From the NCBI GenBank assembly GCA_016708585.1, contig JADJFK010000004.1:124001-188000 (forward strand): a stretch of DNA of 64,000 bases, in the 5' to 3' direction. This document shows, one piece after another, positions 33,388 to 40,244 of the stretch. Origin of the DNA: Sulfuritalea sp. (GTDB lineage Bacteria > Pseudomonadota > Gammaproteobacteria > Burkholderiales > Rhodocyclaceae). A program made the translations under genes and the position numbers. The first letter of the stretch is position 1, and every line of letters starts with the position of its first letter. Below the pieces are notes generated by a model, which ran no database searches, was not told the origin of the DNA, and worked only from the letters and a program-made list of their open reading frames with translations.

Positions 33388-33481
33388 AGTAAACTCGGCC
33401 GGTCGGGTCAGCGTTCGCCGGGATCGTACGGGTCCGGCAATTCCGCTCCCCCATTGCAGCGAAGCACCAAACCTGGAGTAA

Positions 33482-36214
33482 ATGCACGCCATGGCTCTGG
33501 TATATAGCAAAACCCCGAAAGGGGTTCGCGAAACGACAGGCAAGACCAGCGACCTCGAACCGGAGATGCTCGAGGTCTTGCGGGCCTGCAAGGACAACCA
33601 GACCGCGGACGAAATCGCCGCCGCGTGGCCGGAGGCGGAGCGCAAGACGATCGTCTGGGCGGTCGGCGAACTGGCCGGCGCGGGTTACCTGCGCGAGCTT
33701 TTCGTCGAGCGCCGCCCGGCTCCCGGCCCGGCGGCCGACGCCGGCATGGACCTGGATTTTTCGTCCATCACCAGTACGCCGACACCCCCGGCCAAACCGC
33801 CTCCAGCCGAGGCGCCCAACGACGCCGAGGAACGGGCACGGCGCGAAGCGGAAGAAAAGATCCGGCGCGAAATAGTGGAAAAGGCCCGCATCGACGCCGA
33901 GGAACGGGCACGGCGCGACGCGGAAGAAAAGATCCGGCGCCAGGCCGAAGAGAAGGTCCGCCGCGAACTCGATGAAAAGGCCCGCCGCGAAGCCGAGGAA
34001 AAAGCCCGGATCGACGCCGAGGAACGTGCGCGGCGCGACGCGGAAGAAAAGATCCGGCGCCAGGCCGAAGAGAAGGTCCGCCGCGAACTCGATGAAAAGG
34101 CCCGCCGCGAAGCCGAGGAAAAGGCGCGCATCGAGGCGGAAGAGCGGGCGCGGCGCGACGCGGAAGAAAAGATCCGGCGCCAGGCCGAAGAGAAGGTCCG
34201 CCGCGAACTCGATGAAAAGGCCCGCCGCGAAGCCGAGGAAAAGGCCCGCATCGACGCCGAGGAACGTGCGCGGCGCGAAGCGGAAGAGAAAGTCCGGCGC
34301 CAGGCCGAAGAGAAAGCCCGCCGCGAAGCCGAGGAAAAGGCGCGCATCGAGGCCGAGGAGCGGGCGCGCATCGAGGCGGAAGAACGGGCGCGGCGCGAAG
34401 CGGAAGAAAAAGTCCGCCGCGAAGCCGAGGAAAAGGCCCGCCGCGAAGCCGAAGAAAAGGCGAAACGCGCAGCAGTCGAAAAGATTCGCCGCGAGGCGCT
34501 GGAAAAGTTCCGCCGCGAGGAGGAGGAGAAAGCCCGGCGCGCGGCCGAGGAAAAGGCGCGCATCGAGGCCGAGGAACGCGCGCGCATCGAAGCCGAAGAA
34601 CGGGCGCGCATCGAAGCCGAAGAACGGGCGCGGCGCGAGGCGGAAGAAAAACTGCGGCGCGAGGCGGAAGAAAAGCTGCGGCGCGAAGCCGAGGAAAAGG
34701 CCCGCATCGAGGCCGAGGAACGGGCGCGGCGCGAAGCGGAAGAAAAACTGCGGCGCGAGGCCGAGGAAAAGGCGCGCCGCGAGGCCGAGGAACAGGCGCG
34801 GCGCGAAGCCGAGGAAAAGGCCCGCATCGAGGCCGAGGAACGGGCGCGCATCGAGGCCGAAGAACGGGCGCGGCGCGAAGCGGAAGAAAAGCTGCGCCGC
34901 GAGGCCGAGGAAAAAGCCCGCCGCAAGGCCGAGGAAAAGGCCCGTCGCGAGGCGGAGGAAAAGGCCCGGCTGGAGGAGGAGGAACGCGACCGGGAGCGGA
35001 TCCGGCAGCGGGTGCTGGAGCGCCAGGCGACCCGCAAGCGCCAGTCGCGCGTGGTGGCGGTGGTGCTCGCCATCGTCCTGCCGATTGCCGCCCTGTACCT
35101 GATCAGGTTCGTGCCCCTCGACGGCAAGCGCCAGGCCTTCGAGACCATGGCCGCCAGCGCCCTGGGTGTCGGCGTCAAGGCGGGTCGCGCGCATGTCGAA
35201 CTGGTGCCCAAAGCCAGGCTCATCGTCGAAGACGTCATCCTCGGCGATGGGGATACGGGTGCGAAGGTCAAGCGCGTGGTCCTCGGCGCGCCGTTCTCGG
35301 TGCTGTGGGGGATGCCCGCCGAGTTCGATTCCCTGCACCTCGACGAAGCCCGGTTGCCGCTCCCCGCGCTGATGAACCTGCTGGGCACGGGCAGCGGCAA
35401 GCTGCCGCTCACGGCGGGCGCATTCACCGCCAGTGGCCTGGTCCTCGCCACCGAGCCGAATCTGCTGCCGCCGCTGGGGGTCGAAGCCAAGGTGTCGGCT
35501 GGACAGCTGGTGGAATTCACCGCGCAAGCCAACGACGCCGATTCGGGCAAGGTCACGCTGGGCGGAACGCGCGGAACCGGCGCCTGGACGGTAAACCTGG
35601 CTGCGGAACGCTTCGACCTGCCGTTTGCAGCAAAGCTCAAGCTGACCGACTTCTCCGCCAACGGGCAGCTGTCGCCCGACCGCCTGGCCATAAGCGGGTT
35701 CAAGGGCTGGCTGCACAGCGGGGAATTCGGCGGCAGCGCGACGCTGACCTGGCAGGGGAACTGGAAGCTCGGCGGCAAGATTGCGGCAACACGCGCCAGC
35801 GCGGCCGGGGTTGCGCCGGGCTGGTTCAAGGATGGCGTGTTCGATGCGCAGGGCGAGGTCGTCGGCGTTGCCGCGAAGGTCCAGGAACTGCTGCCCAAGG
35901 CACAGGTCCAGGCGCAGGTCACCATGTCGCGCGGGGTTCTCGCCGGCGTCGACTTCGACCGGCTGTTGCAGGGCCAGGGCCAGGGCGAGCAGTTCGCCTT
36001 CGAATCGCTCAAGGCCAACCTGCTCTACGACGCCGGACGCATCGAAGCTTCGGAGATCCGGCTCACCGCGGGCGAACTGGTCGCCACCGGCGCGGTTTCC
36101 ATCGCCGCCGACCAGAGCGCGCGCGGCCGGGCCGCCGTCGAGGTGAAGTCGGCGCGCCTCAGCGCACGCCTGTCGATCGGCGGAACCGCCGCGGCCCCGC
36201 GCTACCAGCGCTGA
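33482..36214 (+). CDS. Long charged-helix membrane protein with AsmA-like C-terminus
   Basis: I do not know a named family for this 910-residue protein. Residues 1-75 form a small helical, winged-helix-like domain (LEVLRACKDNQTADEIAAAWPEAERKT-type text). A Pro-rich linker (about 98-112) leads into about 400 residues (about 116-515) of almost pure E/A/R/K, repeats such as EEKARREAEEKARIEAEERA. This low-hydrophobicity, i-to-i+4 E-R/K pattern fits a single alpha helix better than a coiled coil; at 0.15 nm per residue it would span about 60 nm. A membrane segment (about 522-542, VVAVVLAIVLPIAALYLI) follows, then about 365 residues resembling AsmA-type proteins (ASALGVGVKAGRAHVELVPK; LIVEDVILGDGD). 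So the helix is predicted cytoplasmic and the AsmA-like part periplasmic. ATGs at 33482 and 33491 are both possible starts. Confidence 0.7.
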   Translation: MHAMALVYSKTPKGVRETTGKTSDLEPEMLEVLRACKDNQTADEIAAAWPEAERKTIVWAVGELAGAGYLRELFVERRPAPGPAADAGMDLDFSSITSTPTPPAKPPPAEAPNDAEERARREAEEKIRREIVEKARIDAEERARRDAEEKIRRQAEEKVRRELDEKARREAEEKARIDAEERARRDAEEKIRRQAEEKVRRELDEKARREAEEKARIEAEERARRDAEEKIRRQAEEKVRRELDEKARREAEEKARIDAEERARREAEEKVRRQAEEKARREAEEKARIEAEERARIEAEERARREAEEKVRREAEEKARREAEEKAKRAAVEKIRREALEKFRREEEEKARRAAEEKARIEAEERARIEAEERARIEAEERARREAEEKLRREAEEKLRREAEEKARIEAEERARREAEEKLRREAEEKARREAEEQARREAEEKARIEAEERARIEAEERARREAEEKLRREAEEKARRKAEEKARREAEEKARLEEEERDRERIRQRVLERQATRKRQSRVVAVVLAIVLPIAALYLIRFVPLDGKRQAFETMAASALGVGVKAGRAHVELVPKARLIVEDVILGDGDTGAKVKRVVLGAPFSVLWGMPAEFDSLHLDEARLPLPALMNLLGTGSGKLPLTAGAFTASGLVLATEPNLLPPLGVEAKVSAGQLVEFTAQANDADSGKVTLGGTRGTGAWTVNLAAERFDLPFAAKLKLTDFSANGQLSPDRLAISGFKGWLHSGEFGGSATLTWQGNWKLGGKIAATRASAAGVAPGWFKDGVFDAQGEVVGVAAKVQELLPKAQVQAQVTMSRGVLAGVDFDRLLQGQGQGEQFAFESLKANLLYDAGRIEASEIRLTAGELVATGAVSIAADQSARGRAAVEVKSARLSARLSIGGTAAAPRYQR
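33901..34260 (+). repeat. Three tandem 120-bp repeats in the charged-helix gene
   Basis: Units 33901-34020, 34021-34140 and 34141-34260 are nearly identical, differing mainly at their first ten and last twenty bases. Each codes 40 residues. Further shorter, diverged units continue to about 35000. This indicates recent expansion by slippage or recombination. Confidence 0.9.
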
Positions 36215-36247
36215 GCGCACGGCGCGGCGGGCGGGCGCCGGCGCCGG

Positions 36248-36733
36248 TCAGGGGCGGGCCAGGTAGGCCGCCCGGATCGCTTCGATCCTCTCCCGGTTCA
36301 CCCCGAAATCCTCGCGCCCGAGGCGGCTGGCGCTGCGCAGGTCGATCACGCCGAGCGCCGGATTCGCCCAGAACTCCAGGTCATCGACGAATTTCATCCA
36401 GCGTGTCTCCGCTTCGGCATGGAGGTAGTCCGGCCGTCGTTCCACCACCCTGACGCCCGGCATCGACGCCAGCACGGCGGCGAGCGCCTGCAGCGAGCCG
36501 TCTGCAGAGCCGTGCTGCAGCGGCAGCGGCTTGATGTCCGCATAGGCCCGCTGCGGATGCTGCGGGTACAGCGCGGCCTGGCTGGAAACGCTGTTGCGGG
36601 TTGGCGCGGGCGGTTTGAGGCGGCCATTGCTGATGCCGATGTCGGCGGGACGACTGCCGCCGAAAATGCCGACCTGGATCGCGATCACCAACGCCACGAG
36701 CATGCCGCAGAATACGAAGAGCACGGTTTTCAT
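36248..36733 (-). CDS. DUF1499 family protein
   Basis: A 161-residue protein with an N-terminal membrane segment (VLFVFCGMLVALVIAIQVGIF) and a DUF1499 domain: NSVSSQA, the LHAEAETRWMKFVDDLEFW motif, and VIDLRSASRLGREDFGVNRERIEAIRA. The family's function is unknown; the domain is probably outside the cytoplasm. I start at the ATG 36733 because earlier in-frame sequence overlaps the next gene and lacks family features. It converges on the charged-helix gene. Confidence 0.88.
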   Translation of the reverse strand: MKTVLFVFCGMLVALVIAIQVGIFGGSRPADIGISNGRLKPPAPTRNSVSSQAALYPQHPQRAYADIKPLPLQHGSADGSLQALAAVLASMPGVRVVERRPDYLHAEAETRWMKFVDDLEFWANPALGVIDLRSASRLGREDFGVNRERIEAIRAAYLARP

Positions 36734-36782
36734 TCGCGGGATGGCCGCGTGGCGTCGCGCGGTGTCCGCGTGAACTGCCGGA

Positions 36783-37331
36783 TCAGAGCCCGGCGCATAT
36801 TTCTTCCACGGACAGCACCCGTGCGAACAGGCCATTGAGCGCGGCAAGAAATGCGGTTTGCACGTTCTCCGCGGATACGGTGGCGCCACCGAATGACAGT
36901 GCCTTCGTCGCGCACGCATCATGCGCCAGAAGGCACTGGAAGCCCAGGTCGGCAGCGGCGCGCGTGCTTGTGTCGATGCACATCTGGGTCATCATGCCGG
37001 CGATGACAAGCCGGGTGACCTCATGCCGGCGCAGATGTTCGAGCAGCGGTGTGTCACGGAAGCTGTTCGGGAAATTCTTCCGCAACACCGTTTCGCCGGC
37101 ATGCGGCGCCACGCATTCGTGTATTTGAACTCCCGCCGTATCCGGCAGGAAGAAGCTCGCGCCCGGCCGCGTCGAGATGTGCTGGACGTGGATGATCGGC
37201 AGGGATTTCTGCCTGAATGCGTGGAGCAGCTTCCCGGCCCGGGCGCCGGCCTGCGGGCTGCCGACCAGTTCCATGGCCCCGCCGGGGAAGTAGTCATTTT
37301 GAATGTCGATGAGCAGCAATGCGGTAGTCAT
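36783..37331 (-). CDS. Isochorismatase-like cysteine hydrolase
   Basis: A 182-residue protein of the isochorismatase-like hydrolase family. The putative triad is the Asp in LLLIDIQNDYF, Lys in VLRKNFPNSF, and the nucleophile Cys in AGMMTQMCIDTSTRAA. Cys rather than Ser/Gly at that place favours an amidase, such as a nicotinamidase-type enzyme, but the substrate is unknown. It lies at the downstream edge of the attC-like array on the same strand as the cassettes, so it may be a captured cassette gene. Confidence 0.88.
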   Translation of the reverse strand: MTTALLLIDIQNDYFPGGAMELVGSPQAGARAGKLLHAFRQKSLPIIHVQHISTRPGASFFLPDTAGVQIHECVAPHAGETVLRKNFPNSFRDTPLLEHLRRHEVTRLVIAGMMTQMCIDTSTRAAADLGFQCLLAHDACATKALSFGGATVSAENVQTAFLAALNGLFARVLSVEEICAGL

Positions 37332-37338
37332 GGGGGGC

Positions 37339-37407
37339 CTTTAACGTGGGTGTGCCCGGCGCTGCGCGGCTTCATCGCGCAGCGTCCCCTGCACCGCAGG
37401 GTTGGGG
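37339..37407 (-). other. Degenerate attC-like site (array edge)
   Basis: Read on the minus strand, the block ends CTTTAAC/GTTGGGG fit loosely to R-box rules. A central stem CGCTGCGCG/CGCGCAGCG and the CCCCTGCACC motif match the attC-like sites further up. The L-box pairing is poor, so this is the weakest of the four. It lies just upstream of the isochorismatase start. Confidence 0.4.
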
Positions 37408-37587
37408 GGGCGGCTCCATTTCGGATTCACTCGTACCTGTGGGCAGTAGGCGGAAGCAGACCTGAGGCAAAAGTCGGCGCTGGCGATACGGCGACTCGAG
37501 AACTCCGATGATGAAATGACGAATGGTGCGATTCAGGTCGCGCCATTCGGGGTTGATTTTGCGGGTCGAAAAAGGGCTTTTCTACAG
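37408..37587. other. Cassette-like interval without a recognisable gene
   Basis: The 180 bases between two attC-like sites contain no convincing reading frame. They carry one perfect copy of the dispersed repeat (37469-37494) and an AT-richer stretch (GATGATGAAATGACGAATGG). It could be a gene-less cassette or the decayed remains of one. Confidence 0.5.
37469..37494 (+). repeat. Dispersed repeat, strong copy inside the cassette array
   Basis: Perfect copy of the consensus (AAAAGTCGGCGCTGGCGA start, TACGGCGA end). Confidence 0.92.
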
Positions 37588-37657
37588 CTTCAACGTCGAA
37601 GTTCAGGGGCGCGACGCAGATTCATCGCGGCGCGTCCCCTGGGACGACGGGTTCGGC
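37588..37657 (-). other. attC-like site after brnTA
   Basis: On the minus strand the site starts GCCGAAC and ends near GTTGAAG, the latter degenerate. Inside, TTCAGGGG (37602-37609) pairs with CCCCT-G-x-GA (37636-37644) leaving one base out of the helix, the signature of attC L boxes. It lies directly after the brnA stop codon (37665), as expected for an integron cassette. Confidence 0.65.
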
Positions 37658-37664
37658 CACATAC

Positions 37665-37964
37665 TTATGCACTGCGGGAATGGCGAGCTACGTACTGACG
37701 CAGCACGCCATCCATGCGCGATTGCCAGCCGTCACCGGTTGACTTGAAGTAGGCAACGACCTCGGGGCTGTAGCGCACCGATACCAGCAGCTTCTTGTTT
37801 TCGGACTTCGGCCGCCCGCGCAATGACTTCAAGGGAACCATTGCCTTTAGCTGAGTAGGTGTGAGTGGCTGTGCATCTGGATCGCTTTTGGCTGCCGCGG
37901 TAATGGCCTTGTCTTCGGCCGCGGTCGGCATGCGAACAGCTGGGCGCTTAGAGACTTTCAACAT
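37665..37964 (-). CDS. brnA: BrnA-family antitoxin
   Basis: A 99-residue antitoxin of the BrnA family. Family-like parts are MPTAAEDKAITAAAKSDPDA, the LRGRPKSENKKLLVSVRYS linker and the DNA-binding ribbon-helix-helix end VAYFKSTGDGWQSRMDGVLRQYV. It neutralises BrnT and represses the operon. It overlaps brnT by 17 bases, toxin gene first, the usual order. Confidence 0.9.
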   Translation of the reverse strand: MLKVSKRPAVRMPTAAEDKAITAAAKSDPDAQPLTPTQLKAMVPLKSLRGRPKSENKKLLVSVRYSPEVVAYFKSTGDGWQSRMDGVLRQYVARHSRSA

Positions 37965-38217
37965 AGTGCTTCACCTCACGACGATTGGCGCGGCGAAGGC
38001 TGATGATCCTTCGCACATTGCCACGATCTACAAAGGCCACGCAGTACAGGATTTCGGTGTTCGGAGCGAGCGCGATCATTCGCATCTCGTTGTACTCGAA
38101 CCGTTCATCAACCCACACCAGCGCGGCTTCCCAATCGAGTTCGACCGCCATGAGCAAGGACACGCCGTGTTTCGCTTGGTTTGCCTCATCCTTGGCTGGA
38201 TCGAATTCGATACGCAT
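37948..38217 (-). CDS. brnT: BrnT-family toxin (RelE-like fold)
   Basis: An 89-residue BrnT toxin, a presumed ribonuclease that blocks translation. Seen: IEFDPAKDEANQAKHGVSLLMA at the start and YCVAFVDRGNVRRIISLRRANRREVKHY at the end, with the family's R-x-I-S-x-R-x-A-x-x-x-E. First gene of the second cassette-like pair; an attC-like site lies 62 bases upstream. Confidence 0.92.
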   Translation of the reverse strand: MRIEFDPAKDEANQAKHGVSLLMAVELDWEAALVWVDERFEYNEMRMIALAPNTEILYCVAFVDRGNVRRIISLRRANRREVKHYVESL

Positions 38218-38278
38218 GCATTACTGTAGCTACACTAATTTCGATTGTCAAACGGGCGGTGGTGCGCGCTTCTATGGG

Positions 38279-38347
38279 GCCGAACGTTCAAGTTCAGGGG
38301 GCTGCTCAGGCCTTATTGTGCAGATCCCCTGGAACGAGGGGTTCGGC
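38279..38347 (-). other. attC-like site after higBA (cassette boundary)
   Basis: 69 bases with perfect complementary ends GCCGAAC (38279-38285) and GTTCGGC (38341-38347). Inside, TTCAGGGG pairs with CCCCTGGAA leaving a single extrahelical G; unpaired spacers sit between the L and R pairs. Read on the minus strand it ends CCCCTGAACTTGAACGTTCG, close to typical attC ends. It follows the higA stop by three bases. Confidence 0.8.
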
Positions 38348-38350
38348 GTC

Positions 38351-38635
38351 TTAGGCCGCAAGCTTGACAACCTTCAGGGCTTTACGCCCTTGCTCGGCGT
38401 GCCAGAGGTCATACTGGACCTGCTGACTCAGCCAACTTTCGGCGCTGGTGTTAAACGCGATGGATAGACGTATCGCCATCTCGGGGCTGATACCAGAACG
38501 CCCGTTAAGGATGGCGGAAAGCGTCTTGCGGCTTACGCCCAAACCTTCGGCGGCCTCGGTAACCGTAAGACCGACCGGTTCCAAGCACAGAGCCTTGATG
38601 ATTTCACCCGGGTGGGGGGGATTGTGCATGCGCAT
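38351..38635 (-). CDS. higA: HigA-family antitoxin
   Basis: A 94-residue helix-turn-helix antitoxin: MHNPPHPGEIIKALCLEPVGLTVTEAAEGLGVSRKTLSAILNGRSGISPEMAIRLS is the HigA N-terminal layout, followed by SAESWLSQQVQYDLW. It binds HigB and autoregulates the operon. It lies 11 bases after higB and directly before an attC-like site. Confidence 0.93.
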   Translation of the reverse strand: MRMHNPPHPGEIIKALCLEPVGLTVTEAAEGLGVSRKTLSAILNGRSGISPEMAIRLSIAFNTSAESWLSQQVQYDLWHAEQGRKALKVVKLAA

Positions 38636-38646
38636 AGTAATTGACC

Positions 38647-38925
38647 TCAGTGATAGTCCTCATAGTCCACCAGTTCGACATCTCTTCCCACGAACTGAAA
38701 CGTGACCCGCCAGTTGCCGCTCACCCACACCGACCACACGCCTTTGCGCTCGCCCTTAAGCGCGTGGAGGCGTAAACCGGCCAAGTCCATATCTCGGGCG
38801 GCGGTGGCCACATTGAGCCGACCGAGGATGAGTCGTAGCCGCTCGGCGTGTTGGGCCTGAATGCCCGACTTCGACCCGTGCTCGAAAAAGCGCGCCAAGC
38901 CTTTGTGTTTGAAACTGAGAATCAT
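38647..38925 (-). CDS. higB: HigB-family RelE/ParE-type toxin
   Basis: A 92-residue mRNA interferase-like toxin. Family features: ILSFKHKGLARFFEHGSKSGIQAQHAERLRLILGRL and GVWSVWVSGNWRVTFQFVGRDVELVDYEDYH. It precedes its antitoxin, the reverse of most type II pairs but normal for HigBA. Visibly lower GC than the core genes. Confidence 0.93.
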   Translation of the reverse strand: MILSFKHKGLARFFEHGSKSGIQAQHAERLRLILGRLNVATAARDMDLAGLRLHALKGERKGVWSVWVSGNWRVTFQFVGRDVELVDYEDYH

Positions 38926-38962
38926 GCGCTATCGTAACCTGACACGTTACAGATTACAAGAC

Positions 38963-39031
38963 GCCGAACGTTCAAGTTCAGGGGGCTGCGCAGGTCTTAT
39001 CGCGAAGCTCCCCTGCAACGCCGGGTTCGGC
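38963..39031 (-). other. attC-like site after the first TA pair
   Basis: 69 bases, same length as the site at 38279 and about 80 percent identical to it by eye. Complementary ends GCCGAAC (38963-38969) and GTTCGGC (39025-39031); inner TTCAGGGG pairs with CCCCTGCAA leaving one extrahelical C. It follows the antitoxin stop codon (39049) on the minus strand. Confidence 0.8.
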
Positions 39032-39048
39032 CTCTGGCGCACGCAACG

Positions 39049-39363
39049 CTACCTACCTGCAACAGCCAATACTGCCTTTGGATTTGTGCTTGCGATAGCC
39101 AGCAAAGTCCGGGCAGCGCCGCTCGGCTGTTTGCGGCCTTGCTCCCATCCTTGCAAGGTGCGAACAGACACGCCAATGAGCGCTGCAAACTGGGACTGGG
39201 ACAGACCAGTTTTCTTTCGCGCCTCAATGACGGGCGAAGAAACAACATGAACCTGACCGGCCTTCATTTCGCGCACTGACTGCAACAGGTCAGCAGCAAG
39301 GTCGCGTTTGGCTTCATGGGCCGCCAACTCTGACTTCGTAAGGGGCTTACTCTTCGAGGACAC
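39049..39363 (-). CDS. Helix-turn-helix antitoxin (HigA-2/NadS type)
   Basis: A 104-residue antitoxin with an extended N-terminus (KPLTKSELAAHEAKRDLAADLLQSVREMKAG) that likely wraps the toxin, and a C-terminal Cro/C1-type HTH (IEARKKTGLSQSQFAALIGVSVRTLQGWEQGRKQPSGAARTLL). It overlaps the toxin gene by 17 bases. Confidence 0.9.
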   Translation of the reverse strand: MSSKSKPLTKSELAAHEAKRDLAADLLQSVREMKAGQVHVVSSPVIEARKKTGLSQSQFAALIGVSVRTLQGWEQGRKQPSGAARTLLAIASTNPKAVLAVAGR

Positions 39364-39658
39364 GGCGAATCTCCTTCAACTTGGGGCCAGTGAGGTTGTC
39401 AGTTTTCGACTTCGCATACAGCGTGAGCAAAACCACTTCATCTTCTGCATTGCGAGTGAAATAGATCACCCGAACACCGCCCGATTTGCCCAAACCAGCT
39501 CTTCCCCAACGCATCCTGCGAATGCCGCCGGACCCGGGCACGACATCTCCGGCAGTGGGGTGCTCTGCAATATACGCAGCGAATGTGCCGCGCTCCTCTT
39601 CGGTCCAATAGAGTGGCCACTGGCGCTGGAATAGCAACGTTTCGACTACGGTATGCAT
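39347..39658 (-). CDS. RelE-family toxin (HigB-2 type)
   Basis: A 103-residue toxin of the HigB-2/RelE branch (PF06296-like): PTAGDVVPGSGGIRRMRWGRAGLGKSGGVRVIYFTRNAEDEVVLLTLYAKSKTDNL is characteristic. First gene of the first cassette in the array. A junction-like GTTCGGC lies 52 bases upstream on the same strand. Confidence 0.92.
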   Translation of the reverse strand: MHTVVETLLFQRQWPLYWTEEERGTFAAYIAEHPTAGDVVPGSGGIRRMRWGRAGLGKSGGVRVIYFTRNAEDEVVLLTLYAKSKTDNLTGPKLKEIRRVLEE

Positions 39659-39709
39659 TGCGTAACTATACGCCTAAGGCGCATAGGCGTCCAGCCCATG
39701 GATCAAGAG

Positions 39710-39716
39710 GCCGAAC
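39710..39716 (-). other. Solitary R-box-like GTTCGGC at the array's upstream edge
   Basis: On the minus strand GTTCGGC occurs just before the first cassette gene, spaced like a cassette insertion junction (attI or a truncated attC). No folded partner is evident, and no integrase gene is seen in the 1.5 kb upstream. Confidence 0.35.
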
Positions 39717-39849
39717 GAATAGCGTTTATCCGCCGCTGAGGCAGAAGAGGAAGAGCACGGAGGGTCATGGCGGCTCCGGCGGCGCCGGCGTGCGCGAGCC
39801 GGCGGCAGAATACCGCATCGCCGCCTGAGTTCTCGGCCGGTCCCCGTAC

Positions 39850-40065
39850 TTACCCGGCGGCTTTTTTCAGCAGGGCCAGGCCGCGCGAGGCTTTGCCGGT
39901 GCCGCGTTGCGCCCGCAACTGGAATCGCGTTTCGGCATCGAACTCGGCCAGCATCAGCGTCGTCATCTCGTCGATCAGCCGGTTCAGGGGCGTGCCGCGG
40001 CTCCTGGCAAGCGCCTTCAGGCGCAGGTGCTTGTCGTCGGGCAGGCGAACGGTCAGTGCAGCCAT
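39850..40065 (-). CDS. Orphan ribbon-helix-helix antitoxin-like protein
   Basis: A 71-residue protein with a CopG/HicB-type ribbon-helix-helix (ALTVRLPDDKHLRLKALARSRGTPLNRLIDEMTTLML) followed by a tail (ETRFQLRAQRGTGKASRGLALLKKA) that usually contacts a PIN-type toxin. No toxin gene is adjacent: the 190 bases downstream on this strand and about 180 bases upstream hold no recognisable partner. It may be a remnant of a TA pair or a stand-alone regulator. Confidence 0.7.
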   Translation of the reverse strand: MAALTVRLPDDKHLRLKALARSRGTPLNRLIDEMTTLMLAEFDAETRFQLRAQRGTGKASRGLALLKKAAG

Positions 40066-40244
40066 GTCATATCTTCTTCAGGAAGGATTCGGGAGCAGCG
40101 ATTCGGAGCCGGGAAAAAGCGCAATTCCGTCGTTTTCAGATGGTAGCGCATTGGATACGTCGGGAAGCTGTTGCCCGCCAGTAAAGGTGCCTTTATCCTG
40201 CGCGCCGGGAAGGTCCGGGTCGGTGCTGCTGCCTTGCCGCCTGC

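Noticed and set aside
33901..34260. CRISPR-like array
   Set aside because: Units are 120 bp, tandem without spacers, and encode protein in frame.
33308..36220. A 970-residue open frame on the minus strand across the charged-helix gene
   Set aside because: It is a shadow of the E/A/R/K repeat codons (giving endless L-F-L-G-F-A). It has no ribosome site or family features, and the plus frame has a clear domain structure.
38440..38470. Dispersed repeat copy in higA (TTTCGGCGCTGGTG)
   Set aside because: Only about ten core bases match and the tail is different; within chance for this GC content.
37339..39031. The attC-like blocks as further copies of the 26-bp dispersed repeat
   Set aside because: They share no core sequence with it; they are longer, fold differently and stay at cassette ends.
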